Source of the DNA: Kiritimatiellota bacterium
Lineage (GTDB): Bacteria; Verrucomicrobiota; Kiritimatiellia; RFP12; UBA1067
DNA: 20,291 nucleotides
Reading direction: 5' to 3'
NCBI GenBank assembly: GCA_009777165.1
Contig: WRML01000006.1
Coordinates: 1 to 20,291, forward strand
The notes below the pieces were generated by a model. It ran no database searches and was not told the origin of the DNA. It saw nothing but the letters and a program-made list of their open reading frames with translations. This document shows, one piece after another, positions 1-7,854 of this stretch. Positions within the stretch are counted from its first letter, which is position 1, and the number at the start of each line of letters is the position of its first letter. The position numbers and the translations under genes were made by a program.

Positions 1-245
1 TGTCGGCCCCTCCCGCGTCCCCGCGCGGGGGCGAGCCCCCGCGACGAAAAGCGGCGGCGAGCCGCCGCACTCCAGAGGTTGCGCCTTCTCAACACAGGCG
101 CGAGGGTTTTCAGCCTTTGGTGGGAAGTGGACACGAGATTTCTTAAAATGCTCTCAAAGAGGCATCCCGATGGGATGCCATGATTTTTTTTGCGTTCTCT
201 TCTACCGAAAGAAACATCCCTCACGGGATGTTGTTTTCGCGACGA
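1..245. repeat. Gene-free repeat region with two CATCCC palindromes
   Basis: No gene is seen here. Positions 1-80 hold GC-rich imperfect repeats built on GGCGAGCC / GCCGCCGC. A related GGCGAGCG / GAGCCGC block occurs near 10640-10665. Two perfect 8-bp hairpins follow: GGCATCCC/GGGATGCC (161-179, loop GAT) and AACATCCC/GGGATGTT (213-232, loop TCAC). Between them lies TCTACCGAAAGA (201-212), which recurs inverted at 10785-10796 next to another copy of the palindrome. On the minus strand the 213-232 hairpin directly follows the helicase stop codon and runs into TTTCTTT, so it could also end that transcript. Confidence 0.6.
213..232 (-). terminator. Possible terminator of the helicase gene (repeat palindrome)
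   Basis: Read on the minus strand, AACATCCC, loop GTGA and GGGATGTT form an 8-bp stem about 14 nt after the helicase stop. TTTCTTT follows. The same palindrome appears elsewhere as an interspersed repeat, so terminator function is inferred from position and the short T-rich tail only. Confidence 0.35.
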
Positions 246-3206
246 TTAATAACGGTTCTCGCCGTGCCCGAAAAACGCGCTTACGGTATCGAGAAGTTTT
301 TCGCGCGCATGGATTGGCTGCACAGGACACGGAAGGCTGCGGCTGAAAATCGAGCCGTAGTTGCGGGTGACGAGCCTGGGGTCGGCGACGATGACTACAC
401 CCCTGTCGGTACAGGTGCGGATGAGCCGCCCGAAGCCTTGTCGAAAACGGATGACCGCTTGCGGCACGGAAAGTTCACGAAACGAACTCCCCCCCCCCTC
501 CTCGATCTGTTCGCAACGCGCTTCGAAGATGGGATCCCCCACGGCCGTGAACGGCAATCGCGCCATCACCACGCAACTCAACGCCTCGCCCACGAAATCG
601 ACTCCTTCCCAAAACGAGTGCGTGCCGAGCAGCACGTTGGGAGGCCCCCCCCCGGAGCGGAACACGCGCGCAAGCTGGTCGCGCGTGCCGCTCGCGCCAT
701 GTACCAGCAGACGGATACCCGCCTCACGCAAAGGATCTTCCAGCAAGCGGCTCACGTTGTTCATCATCTCGTAACTGGTGAAGAGCCCCAACGCCCTCCC
801 ACGCGTCTTGAGGAACACGTCGAGCATCAGGCCGCTCAACTGTTCGGTGTAGGAGTTGCTGTCTGCCCCCCCCGGTTCGGGAAGACACGTCAGCGCGAGC
901 GTCGCGCATTGGCGGTGGTAGTCGAAGGGGCTCTCCGCGACACAGGAGAGAAGTTGAGAAGTAGAAGAGTTGAGAAGTTGAGAAGTAGAAGAGTTGAGAA
1001 GTTGAGAAGTAGAAGTGTTGAGAAGTTTAGAAGTTGCAATTTCTTCATTTCTCAACTTCTCAACTCCTTGATTTCTCAACTTCCCAATAAGGTCAATGCC
1101 CAGGCGCCGCCCGATGTAGTTGAACGTCCCCCCCACGCGCAGCGTGGCGGAGCAGAACACCACGGAGGTCTTCTGCGAATAGAGGCGCTCGGCGAGCGCG
1201 GACGCGATGCTCAGCGGCGCGGCGATGAGGTTGGCCTGCCCGGGCCAGAAGCGCCCGGCCGGCTCCGCCCAGAAGACGTATTCCGTATCCTGCGCATCCA
1301 GCAGGAAATTCATGTTGCCGATTAATCCGTTCAATGTCTCGGCCGCCCCCTCCACGTTTGCGGCTTGGTCGCCGAAGAGCGCGAGCCCCTCCCCCGAGGC
1401 GCGGCGCAGGAGGTCGGCGAGGCGGGTGAGATGTTCCGTCGCGGTGTGCAAAGATCCGCGCAACGTCTCGCGGTCCGCCGCCACCCCCCCCTCGTCGAGG
1501 AGGTCACAGGCGGGCATGAAGGCGTTGCCGCGAAAGACGAAACGGGGGAGAAGTTTAGAAGTGGAGAAATTGAGGAGTGGAGAAGTTGAGAAATCTAAAA
1601 GTGGAGAAGTTTCAACTTCTGTATTTTTCGACTTTTCAACTTCTAAACTTTTTAACTTCTCAACTTCTCCACTTCTCTTACATTTGTATCGCACCGCATT
1701 TCGCCCCTCCCCCAGGAGGTGGTTCATGCGCTCGAACAGGACGCGGGCGTCGGTGCGGATGTCCTCGACGGCGCGGCGCGACGCACGGAGGCATTCGCGC
1801 AGTGCCCCCCCCAGTTTCTCGTCGGCGGTGACGGTCCCCCCCTCCAGGTGGTTACGCAGGGTCTCGAGGGTCCCCCCCCCCCTCTTGGCGCGGGGGCGGC
1901 TGAGGCGGTTGAGCACACGGCTGATCTCGTAAGGCGTGAACTCGATGGAGAGGTGGCGCGTGGCGGTCTCCTCGAGGTTGTGGGCCTCGTCGAAGACGAT
2001 CTGCGCGTAGGGGGGGAGCATCCCGCCCTCGACCTGGAGGTCGGAGAAGACGAGCGCGTGGTTGGCGATGACCACGTGCGCGGCGAGCGCGCGGGCCCGG
2101 GCCTTCTGCAGGAAGCAGCGGCGGAAGTAACGGCACCCCCTCCCCTGGCACTCCTCGCCCACGGACGCGAGTTTCGAGAGGAACGCGGGGTTGGCACGCC
2201 CCCCCCCTCCCGCAAACGTGTCGAGGTCACCGTCGGGGGTCCCTACCGCCCATGCGACAGCCTCCGTGAAGAGACGAAGCTCGGGACGTTCCAACTCAAA
2301 CTGGCTCTGCTCCAGCAGGATCGTAAGCTGGCGCAGACAAAGATAATTCGTGCGGCCTTTCAACACCGCGACACGGAACTTCTGGCACTCGTCCTCGCCG
2401 AACTCGATGCGGAGCGCCTCGCGCACGAGAGGGAGATCCTTCTCGATGAGTTGCGACTGCAAGTTGCGCGTGTTGGTACTGACGATGACGGGGATGTCGT
2501 TCAGCCGCGCCCACGCCGCGGCAGGGATGAGATAGGCGAGGCTCTTGCCCACGCCCGTCCCGGCCTCGACCATGAGGTGCTTGCCCTCATTGAACGCGCG
2601 TGTCACCGCGCGGAGCATCTCGACCTGCCCCGGGCGCGGCTCGTAGCCCGGCATGAGACGCGCGAACACGCCGTTCGGCAGCAGGTGCGCCACGACACGC
2701 TCCAGCGGGAGCGGCGAGCAGTCCGCGTGCGTCGGCATATTCTTGCGCTCGACCCGTAGGTGTTCTGTCGCGAACGTGTCCGTCCAGTTTCCGCAGTTCG
2801 AGCCGGTTTGCCGGACGCGGTGTGCGAAATCGCCGATGAGTCGCGCGAGAGGTTTTTCGCCCAAGTCACGCAGGAGCAGCTCGATGGTCTCCAACGCCCA
2901 GAGCGGGAAACGCATGAGACGTTTTTCGAACTGTAGCCAGATGTTGTGGAAGGCCTCTGCCGAGGGGGGGGCGCCATCGAACAGCTGCTCCGCGTGATCG
3001 AGGGGGGCCCCCGGGCAGGCGAACGCGCGCACCGCCATGATGTCAACGATGTCCGCGTCTTTCCCCGGCGTCAGATCCTCGAACGCCGCGACATCGTTGG
3101 TGAGATAAAGGGTTTCGTTTGGTTTGACAGGTTGGACAGGATAGGCGCTGAACACAGGTTGTTGACCAGTGTGGCGCGTGATCCAGACTGTCCTGATTGT
3201 GAGCAT
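246..3206 (-). CDS. dinG: DinG/XPD-family ATP-dependent helicase with two in-frame repeat insertions
   Basis: Superfamily 2 Fe-S helicase of the DinG/XPD type, expected to unwind DNA 5'-3' in repair or R-loop removal. Visible motifs are Walker A EAGTGVGKS (about residue 214), the Fe-S cysteines NYLC (about 288) and CQGRGCRYFRRC (about 352-366), the DEAH box DEAHNLEE (about 405), GTHSFWEGVDF, and motif VI QGFGRLIRT (about 925). At 986 residues it is longer than typical DinG. The excess includes two low-complexity inserts encoded by inverted 8-nt arrays, at about residues 508-554 (VEKLKSLEVEKSK then SPLLDFSTSPLLNFS) and about 705-754 (repeated SSTSQLLN). The second lies just before the conserved VAESPFDYHRQ segment. 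No ribosome-binding site precedes the ATG at 3206, and the first roughly 35 codons overlap CCTGTC/AACCTGTC-like repeat DNA, so the true start may lie further in. The gene contains several poly-G runs (9-11 nt). It is the last gene of the minus-strand block. Confidence 0.9.
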   Translation of the reverse strand: MLTIRTVWITRHTGQQPVFSAYPVQPVKPNETLYLTNDVAAFEDLTPGKDADIVDIMAVRAFACPGAPLDHAEQLFDGAPPSAEAFHNIWLQFEKRLMRFPLWALETIELLLRDLGEKPLARLIGDFAHRVRQTGSNCGNWTDTFATEHLRVERKNMPTHADCSPLPLERVVAHLLPNGVFARLMPGYEPRPGQVEMLRAVTRAFNEGKHLMVEAGTGVGKSLAYLIPAAAWARLNDIPVIVSTNTRNLQSQLIEKDLPLVREALRIEFGEDECQKFRVAVLKGRTNYLCLRQLTILLEQSQFELERPELRLFTEAVAWAVGTPDGDLDTFAGGGGRANPAFLSKLASVGEECQGRGCRYFRRCFLQKARARALAAHVVIANHALVFSDLQVEGGMLPPYAQIVFDEAHNLEETATRHLSIEFTPYEISRVLNRLSRPRAKRGGGTLETLRNHLEGGTVTADEKLGGALRECLRASRRAVEDIRTDARVLFERMNHLLGEGRNAVRYKCKRSGEVEKLKSLEVEKSKNTEVETSPLLDFSTSPLLNFSTSKLLPRFVFRGNAFMPACDLLDEGGVAADRETLRGSLHTATEHLTRLADLLRRASGEGLALFGDQAANVEGAAETLNGLIGNMNFLLDAQDTEYVFWAEPAGRFWPGQANLIAAPLSIASALAERLYSQKTSVVFCSATLRVGGTFNYIGRRLGIDLIGKLRNQGVEKLRNEEIATSKLLNTSTSQLLNSSTSQLLNSSTSQLLSCVAESPFDYHRQCATLALTCLPEPGGADSNSYTEQLSGLMLDVFLKTRGRALGLFTSYEMMNNVSRLLEDPLREAGIRLLVHGASGTRDQLARVFRSGGGPPNVLLGTHSFWEGVDFVGEALSCVVMARLPFTAVGDPIFEARCEQIEEGGGSSFRELSVPQAVIRFRQGFGRLIRTCTDRGVVIVADPRLVTRNYGSIFSRSLPCPVQPIHAREKLLDTVSAFFGHGENRY
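947..1088. repeat. Inverted 8-nt array inside the helicase gene (second insert)
   Basis: The left arm is made of AGAAGTTG, AGAAGTAG and AAGAGTTG in a 24-nt super-period (three full cycles). A core CAATTTCTTCATTT follows, then a right arm of CTCAACTT-type units that complements the left. The whole is open in the helicase frame and gives an 8-residue protein repeat (NSSTSQLL) on the minus strand. The mRNA could fold into a long hairpin here. Confidence 0.9.
1548..1680. repeat. Inverted 8-nt array inside the helicase gene (first insert)
   Basis: The purine-rich arm has AGAAGTTT, AGAAGTGG, AGAAATTG and similar units. It switches at about 1612 to the complementary pyrimidine-rich arm (CAACTTCT, AACTTCTA, CACTTCTC). 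It keeps the helicase frame open and inserts about 45 residues between RYKCKR and PRFVFRGN. Unit vocabulary is shared with the array at 947-1088, so the two belong to one family. Confidence 0.9.
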
Positions 3207-3378
3207 TTGAGAAACGCACTATGCCTATCCGTACACCGTCAAAAACCAACCCTGGCAGGATTCCTCCGCCCCCTTTCAAACAGGGGCTGTACAAACCCCC
3301 GTCTGCTCCGCAGACACCCCCTTTTAAAAGAGGGCTCTCTTTGTGTCTCTGAGAGAAAAAAATCCGAAACGCATTTTC
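3207..3378. repeat. Helicase-dnaJ spacer: palindromic repeats
   Basis: Contains GCCCCT/AGGGGC (near 3268-3287), a perfect GTCTGC-TCC-GCAGAC hairpin (near 3300-3314), and CCCCCTTTTAAAAGAGGG (near 3318-3335). The segment of about 43 nt starting AAACCCCCG matches, with substitutions, the two units that encode the linker of the secreted hydrolase at 12147-12240. No gene or convincing promoter is visible in this spacer. Confidence 0.6.
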
Positions 3379-3436
3379 AACTCCTACCTCCTACCTCCTA
3401 ATTCCTAATTCCTAACTCCTAACTCCTAATTCTCCT
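3379..3436. repeat. 7-nt array at the dnaJ 3' end
   Basis: Heptamer units CTCCTAC, CCTAATT and CCTAACT run in tandem. The array supplies the last codons and the TAG stop of dnaJ (the final residues RRIRS are read from repeat units). Unlike most other arrays here, only one arm is seen. Confidence 0.85.
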
Positions 3437-4612
3437 CAGCGCGTCGCGCCGCTCGAAGAAGCGGTCGGTCTGCTTCTGGCGTTTGCGGGCCTCGGGGAAG
3501 TTGTCGGGGGCGCAGGCGGCGGCGAAGTCCTCGAGCGCGTGGCGCTGGCGGGAGCTCAGGTTCTGCGGCACCTCGATGTCCACGCGCACGTGGAGGTCGC
3601 CGCAGCCGCCGTGGACGCTCGTCATGCCCCTGTCGCGCAGGCGGAAGATCTTGCCCGTCGCGGTGCCGGGGGGGATCTTGATCCGCGCGTAGCCCTCGGG
3701 GGTGGGGACCTCGACGTCCCCCCCCAGGGCCGCGAGCGCGGGGGAGACGTGGACGACGCAGGCGAGGTCGTCGCCGTGCCGCTCGAAGATGTCGTGCTCG
3801 CGGACGTGCAGGATCACGTAGAGGTCGCCGTGGGCCCCCCCCCGCAGGCCACTCTCGCCCTTGCCGCCGATGCGCAGGCGCGACCCGGTCTCGACCCCCT
3901 TGGGGATTTTGAGCGCGATGTGCCGGGGGGCCCTGACGCGCCCCGTGCCGCTGCATTTCCGGCACGGGTTCCTGATGATCGTCCCCTCGCCGTTGCAGAT
4001 CGGGCACGCCTGGCGCATCTGGAAAAACCCGTTGCCCGCCACGACGTACCCCTGCCCCCGGCACTGCTTGCACGCCTCGCGCGTGGACCCCTCCGCCGCG
4101 CCCGACCCCTTGCAGGCCTCGCACGCGTCGTTGACGGTGAGGTCCACCTGGCGCTCCGAGCCGAACACCGCCTCCTCGAAATCAATCTCGATGTCGAACC
4201 GCAGGTCCCCCCCCCGCTGGGGCCCGTTCGGGTCACGCGCGCGCTGGCGGCCCCCCCCCCCCCCGTTGAAGAGGTTCCCGAACCCCCCCGCCTGGAAAAA
4301 GCTCCCCAGGATGTCCTGCAGGTCAATGTCCTGCCCGTGGGTGAAGTCGCGCCCGAAGTCGAACCCCCCCGGGCCGAACGCAGACTTCACGCCCTCGTGC
4401 CCGAACTGGTCGTAGCGCTGCCGTTTGTCGGCATCGCTCAGCACCTCGTAGGCCTCGCAGACCTCCTTGAACTTCTCGGCCGCCTCCTTGTTGTCCGGGT
4501 TGCGGTCCGGGTGGTACTGCATCGCCAGCTTGCGGTACGCCTTCTTCAGGTCGTCCGCGTTGACCGACTTGGAGACCCCCAGCACCTCGTAATAATCGCG
4601 TTTACTCGCCAT
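3419..4612 (-). CDS. dnaJ: Chaperone protein DnaJ
   Basis: Hsp40 co-chaperone that delivers unfolded clients to DnaK and stimulates its ATPase in the cytoplasm. The domain order is classical type I. It has a J domain (YYEVLGV then YRKLAMQYHPDRNP with the HPD triad) and a Gly/Phe-rich linker. A zinc domain follows with four CxxCxGxG modules (CEACKGSG, CKQCRGQG, CPICNGEG, CRKCSGTG), then the C-terminal client-binding region. ATG at 4612 is chosen because the next residues are the canonical start of the J domain. GAGG lies 3 nt upstream, and the upstream alternative is only a TTG at 4621. About 397 residues, a normal length. The Gly linker is encoded by an uninterrupted run of 14 G (4251-4264 on the plus strand as C), a potential slippage site. 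It lies just downstream of grpE and a small membrane-protein gene. dnaK is not in the window. Confidence 0.97.
   Translation of the reverse strand: MASKRDYYEVLGVSKSVNADDLKKAYRKLAMQYHPDRNPDNKEAAEKFKEVCEAYEVLSDADKRQRYDQFGHEGVKSAFGPGGFDFGRDFTHGQDIDLQDILGSFFQAGGFGNLFNGGGGGRQRARDPNGPQRGGDLRFDIEIDFEEAVFGSERQVDLTVNDACEACKGSGAAEGSTREACKQCRGQGYVVAGNGFFQMRQACPICNGEGTIIRNPCRKCSGTGRVRAPRHIALKIPKGVETGSRLRIGGKGESGLRGGAHGDLYVILHVREHDIFERHGDDLACVVHVSPALAALGGDVEVPTPEGYARIKIPPGTATGKIFRLRDRGMTSVHGGCGDLHVRVDIEVPQNLSSRQRHALEDFAAACAPDNFPEARKRQKQTDRFFERRDALRRIRS
4251..4264. repeat. Homopolymer C14/G14 inside dnaJ
   Basis: Fourteen consecutive C on the plus strand (G on the coding strand) encode glycines in the Gly/Phe linker of DnaJ. 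A gain or loss of one base would shift the frame before the zinc domain. Confidence 0.95.
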
Positions 4613-4635
4613 GTTCCTCAATCACTCCCCAAAAA

Positions 4636-4818
4636 TCACTTCAGCAAAAAAGACAGAAAAGCCACCAGCCCGATCAGGCCGGCGAAACCCAGTATCACCA
4701 ACACAACCCAAGCCACGACGGTGACGATGGGGTATTTCAGCTCCAAATCTTCCAGTTTTTCCGAGAGAAAAGGAGCTAAGAACACTAATGCCATTATCAA
4801 CCTGATCGGGCTTATCAT
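4636..4818 (-). CDS. Small membrane protein between grpE and dnaJ
   Basis: A 60-residue hydrophobic protein with two probable membrane segments, LIMALVFLAPFL (residues 7-18) and the long segment starting VVAWVVLVILGF (about 34-58). They are separated by the charged stretch SEKLEDLELKYP. The ATG at 4818 has AAGGGA 7 nt upstream. It starts 19 nt after the grpE stop and ends just before dnaJ, so translation with the chaperone pair is likely. A TTG two codons upstream is an alternative. A second frame over the same DNA is longer but less protein-like (Arg/Gly-rich, no SD). I do not recognise a family. The position suggests, but does not prove, a role with membrane-associated folding or stress. 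Confidence 0.6.
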   Translation of the reverse strand: MISPIRLIMALVFLAPFLSEKLEDLELKYPIVTVVAWVVLVILGFAGLIGLVAFLSFLLK

Positions 4819-4837
4819 CAGCAAATCCCTTCATGCC

Positions 4838-5419
4838 TCAGCCCTGCGGCGCCCCCGACGAGACGATGACCTGCGCCGGGCGCATGAGGCGCCCCCCGAT
4901 GCACCAGCCGCAGCGGAACTGCTCGATGACCCCCCCCTCCGGGACGGTGTCGGACGGCACCTGCGAGAGCGCCTCATGCCAGTCCGGGTCGAACGGCTGT
5001 CCCCTCGCGTCGAGGGGGGTCACGCCATGCTTCTCCAGCGCGGCGATGAACTGGTCGCGGACCAGCCCCACGCCCGCCGCGAACGGGCCGGACGGGTCGG
5101 GCGCGTTGCCCAGCGCAAGCTCGAGATGGTCAACCACCGGGAGGAAATCCTCCAGCAGCAGCTCATTCGCCCGACGGCTCCAGTCCTCGCGCTCACGCGC
5201 CTGACGCTTGCGGAAATTATCGAAGTCCGCCAACAGCCGCGCATAGCGGTCCTTGAGTGCGACAAGCTCCTCTTCTGGCGGGCACATATCCTCACGCGCT
5301 GCGGCCAACGGAGACGTTGATCCTTCTCCCGCGAGAGGGCTCGTATTCTCTTGCGCCGTGACGGGTGGGGGTACCCGCCCATCATTCTCTTGATGTTTCT
5401 GGTTCTTCTGCTTACTCAT
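4838..5419 (-). CDS. grpE: Nucleotide exchange factor GrpE
   Basis: GrpE dimer that releases ADP from DnaK. The coiled-coil segment contains LKDRYARLLADFDNFRKRQ. The four-helix and beta-wing parts follow, with LLEDFLPVVDHLELAL, FDPDWHEAL and a C-terminal GGRLMRPAQVIVS. The chosen start (ATG 5419, MSKQKNQKH) gives 193 residues, normal for the family. The longer reading upstream would begin inside the terminator hairpin. The N-terminal 50 residues are low-complexity and polar, as is usual. No strong SD is seen (CACCT just before ATG). Probably co-transcribed with the small membrane protein and dnaJ. Confidence 0.95.
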   Translation of the reverse strand: MSKQKNQKHQENDGRVPPPVTAQENTSPLAGEGSTSPLAAAREDMCPPEEELVALKDRYARLLADFDNFRKRQAREREDWSRRANELLLEDFLPVVDHLELALGNAPDPSGPFAAGVGLVRDQFIAALEKHGVTPLDARGQPFDPDWHEALSQVPSDTVPEGGVIEQFRCGWCIGGRLMRPAQVIVSSGAPQG

Positions 5420-5424
5420 AGGTG

Positions 5425-5463
5425 AAAAAAAAAATAAGATTAAACCACACCGCCGGGGTTTAA
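5425..5463 (-). terminator. Rho-independent terminator after the ABC exporter
   Basis: On the minus strand TTAAACC and GGTTTAA form a 7-bp stem around a GC-rich 10-nt loop. TCTTA and ten T follow. It lies between the exporter stop (5507) and the grpE start (5419), so grpE/dnaJ is probably a separate transcription unit or receives partial readthrough. Confidence 0.65.
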
Positions 5464-5506
5464 GCAACCCAAATTACGCGACACCCCATTTGAAAGACTT
5501 GCCGCA

Positions 5507-7441
5507 TCACTGCGTGTGCTGCATTTCGCAGAGGCGGCGGTAGGCGCCGTTCTGCGCGAACAGTTGATCGTGGGTACCGCGCTCGATGATGACACCGCGG
5601 TCCAGCACGAGAATCAGATCCGCGTTACGGACGGTACTGAGACGGTGCGCGATGGCAAAGGTCGTGCGGTTCTTCATCAGGCAGTTGATGGCATCCTGTA
5701 CGAGACGCTCGGTCACGGTGTCGAGCGCGCTGGTCGCCTCATCAAGGATCAGGATGGGGGGGTTCTTCAACAGTGCGCGCGCAATCGCCACACGTTGGCG
5801 CTCGCCGCCGCTCAACGTGAATCCCTTTTCGCCGACGATCTTGTCGTAGCCCTCGGGCTGTGCGATGATGAAGTCGTGCGCGTTCGCCAGTTTCGCGACC
5901 TCGACAATCTGCTCGCGCGTGGCGTGAGGGGATCCGTAGGCGATGTTCGCGGCGATCGTGTCATTGAAGAGGACGGTCTCCTGCGTGACCACGCCGACGA
6001 GGTTACGTAGACATGCGATGTCGAGGTCTTTCAAGTCCGTGCCGTCCATCGTGACCCGCCCCGACGCGGGGTCGTAGAAGCGGGCGAGCAGGTTGGCGAT
6101 GGTCGTCTTCCCGGATCCTGTCCCACCGACGACCGCCACAAGCGAGCCGCGCGTGATCTCGAAATCCACATCCTTGACGGTCAGGTCACCGTCCTGCTGG
6201 TAACGGAAATCAACGTGCTCGAAACGGATACGGTCGTCGAATCCCGTTTTCCGGATGGGGTTGTCGGCGAGCGGGAGGCAGGAGTCATAATCGAGCAGGG
6301 AGAAGATGCGCGCCAATGCCGCACGCCCACGCTCGATTTGCGCCTGTATCTTGCCCAGTTGCTTGACGGGGCGGTACGCCACAATGAACGGCACCACCAT
6401 CGGGACGATTTGGTGGATCGCGATTTTCCGGAAAAAACAGTACGCGAGAAACACGACGACCAGGAAAATCCCCATCGTCTCGATGGCGGGGGTGATGAGC
6501 AGCTCGAGGCGCACGGTTTTCATCACGGTCTTGAAATAATCGCGGTTCACTTGCGTGTAGCGCGCGATTTCGTAGGTTTCCGTGTGATACGCCTTGACCA
6601 CGCGGATACAGGTCAGGTTCTCGTGCATCTTCGAGGCGATGTACGAGATGCGGAGCAGGGCCTGGCGCGACCATTTGCGGATCCTGCTGCCGAGCGTCGA
6701 AAGCGGCAACATGCACAAGGGGAACCCCACCATCACGAGGATGAGCGTCTCGATCATCCCGTTGCTGATGGCGAAGTACATGACAAAGCCGAACGCGACA
6801 AGGATTTCAAAGGGCGCGCGGAAAATGTCCGCCAGCGTCTGGGCAATCACATAGTCAACGATCTGCGGGTCGCTCATGCTGCGGCTCATGATTTGCCCGA
6901 CGTCGGTCTTGCCGAAAAAGCCCAGCGACTGCTTCTGCAGGTGCGCGAACATATCCACGCGGAAATCCTGAACGACCCTCGCCCCTGCCCAGCGCAAACA
7001 ATAATGGTTGATGAAAAACGTCATCATCTTCAGGAGCAGCACCAGCGGCACGACGATCATCGCGAGCAACATGAGCGACCCGGTCATGCGGCCCTCGGCA
7101 TCGCGGAACGAGACACCGATCCGGTTCGCGTAACGCTCAATCGTCAGCACCCACCCTGGCAATTGTTCTTTTGCAGTCTCGGATTCCGCGACTGTCCGCG
7201 CCTGTTCGTGCTCCGTTCCAGCCGCGTCCATCGCTGGCCGCTCTTCCTGCTGGACGCTCCCGACGGCTTGAAACTGCTGCAAGAGCGGCTGGATGATTTG
7301 GAACAACGGCACCCACGAGCTCGCCGTGATGGCGCCCGCGAGCAACCCGACGATGAGGCGGGTACGATACTTACGCGCGTATCGGTACAACCGCCGATAC
7401 GCTTCCTTTGCCGTGTAGTCCTTATCGAAAAACTCAGCCAT
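5507..7441 (-). CDS. MsbA-like ABC exporter (fused permease and ATPase)
   Basis: Half-transporter of the type that flips lipid A-core or other lipids/drugs across the inner membrane and works as a homodimer. The N-terminal transmembrane domain begins with TRLIVGLLAGAITASS. The loop after TM1 is unusually long and acidic (about residues 55-120, with QQEERPAMDAAGTEHEQAR). The ATPase domain shows Walker A VVGGTGSGKTT (about 438), Q-loop VTQETVLF, signature LSGGERQRVAIARAL (about 542), Walker B ILILDEATSALD and the H-loop IAHRLSTV. ATG 7441 (MAEFFDKDY) is chosen. A TTG ten codons upstream is possible and has GGGAGGG close by, but too close for good spacing. It lies just downstream of tmRNA, and no separate promoter was found. 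Substrate cannot be told from sequence. Confidence 0.92.
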   Translation of the reverse strand: MAEFFDKDYTAKEAYRRLYRYARKYRTRLIVGLLAGAITASSWVPLFQIIQPLLQQFQAVGSVQQEERPAMDAAGTEHEQARTVAESETAKEQLPGWVLTIERYANRIGVSFRDAEGRMTGSLMLLAMIVVPLVLLLKMMTFFINHYCLRWAGARVVQDFRVDMFAHLQKQSLGFFGKTDVGQIMSRSMSDPQIVDYVIAQTLADIFRAPFEILVAFGFVMYFAISNGMIETLILVMVGFPLCMLPLSTLGSRIRKWSRQALLRISYIASKMHENLTCIRVVKAYHTETYEIARYTQVNRDYFKTVMKTVRLELLITPAIETMGIFLVVVFLAYCFFRKIAIHQIVPMVVPFIVAYRPVKQLGKIQAQIERGRAALARIFSLLDYDSCLPLADNPIRKTGFDDRIRFEHVDFRYQQDGDLTVKDVDFEITRGSLVAVVGGTGSGKTTIANLLARFYDPASGRVTMDGTDLKDLDIACLRNLVGVVTQETVLFNDTIAANIAYGSPHATREQIVEVAKLANAHDFIIAQPEGYDKIVGEKGFTLSGGERQRVAIARALLKNPPILILDEATSALDTVTERLVQDAINCLMKNRTTFAIAHRLSTVRNADLILVLDRGVIIERGTHDQLFAQNGAYRRLCEMQHTQ

Positions 7442-7484
7442 CGGATGCAACGTTTCCCTCGTTAAACGCAATTCCCTCCCAAAA

Positions 7485-7837
7485 TGGTGGAGGCGGGGAG
7501 AGTTGAACTCCCGTCCGAAACAGATTCCACCCAGCTTCTACGCGCGTATCCTGCCATTTAATCTCGTCCCCAGGATGCCGGCAGACAGGCTCGCCTGAGG
7601 ACCAGTGCCCACGATTCGTCAAGCACGGGCGTCCGGTCACACGACCCCCGGCAGGGTCTGCTAGTCGTCGCCTCCCCGCTCAGCAGACATCGGCGGTTCA
7701 ACGTCGGGCCTTTAGTTAGGCCGCGAGTGCGAAGTTTTGGTTCGCAGTTAGGTTTTTTCCTGTTTTTTAACGAGGCCCACAGGAGTCCTCGGCGCGCCAC
7801 CAAGTTTCCACGTGCCCCGTCGAAACCGGTCGCCCCC
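7485..7837 (-). ncRNA. ssrA: tmRNA (transfer-messenger RNA)
   Basis: One-piece tmRNA of about 353 nt for rescue of stalled ribosomes. The 5' end GGGGGCG pairs with CGCCTCC before the encoded ACCA to make the acceptor stem (one G-U pair). The conserved GACCGGTTTCGACGGGG follows at the 5' end, and the tRNA-like T arm GGGAGTTCAACTCTCCC lies near the 3' end. The tag frame starts at GCG (7745) and encodes ANQNFALAA followed by TAA, which with the charged Ala gives AANQNFALAA. GC-rich segments between tag and 3' end fit the usual pseudoknots. Its own promoter is listed separately. Confidence 0.97.
7716..7745 (-). other. tmRNA tag-peptide reading frame
   Basis: GCG AAC CAA AAC TTC GCA CTC GCG GCC TAA encodes ANQNFALAA and a stop. 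The ALAA end is the standard ClpXP/ClpAP degron. It is one residue shorter than the E. coli tag. Confidence 0.9.
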
Positions 7838-7854
7838 TTAAAAAGAGTGAACAC

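Noticed and set aside
180..1325. Plus-strand gene of about 380 codons
   Set aside because: It is antisense to the helicase, Arg/His-rich without domain signs, while the minus frame has all helicase motifs.
947..1680. Group II intron or intein in the helicase
   Set aside because: The inserts are simple inverted octamer arrays with no intron domains, splice residues or endonuclease.
4622..4834. Alternative 70-residue gene between grpE and dnaJ
   Set aside because: Overlaps the hydrophobic small ORF in another frame, has Gly/Arg-rich composition and worse start context.
3539..5320. Plus-strand gene of about 590 codons
   Set aside because: Mirror of dnaJ, grpE and the small membrane gene; composition is typical of a high-GC antisense frame.
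6215..7465. Plus-strand gene over the exporter
   Set aside because: Antisense to the ABC exporter with its complete ATPase motifs; His/Arg/Asp-rich and without a recognisable domain.
7485..7560. A separate tRNA gene
   Set aside because: The T-arm and CCA end belong to the tmRNA: the acceptor partner lies about 350 nt away and the tag frame is between.
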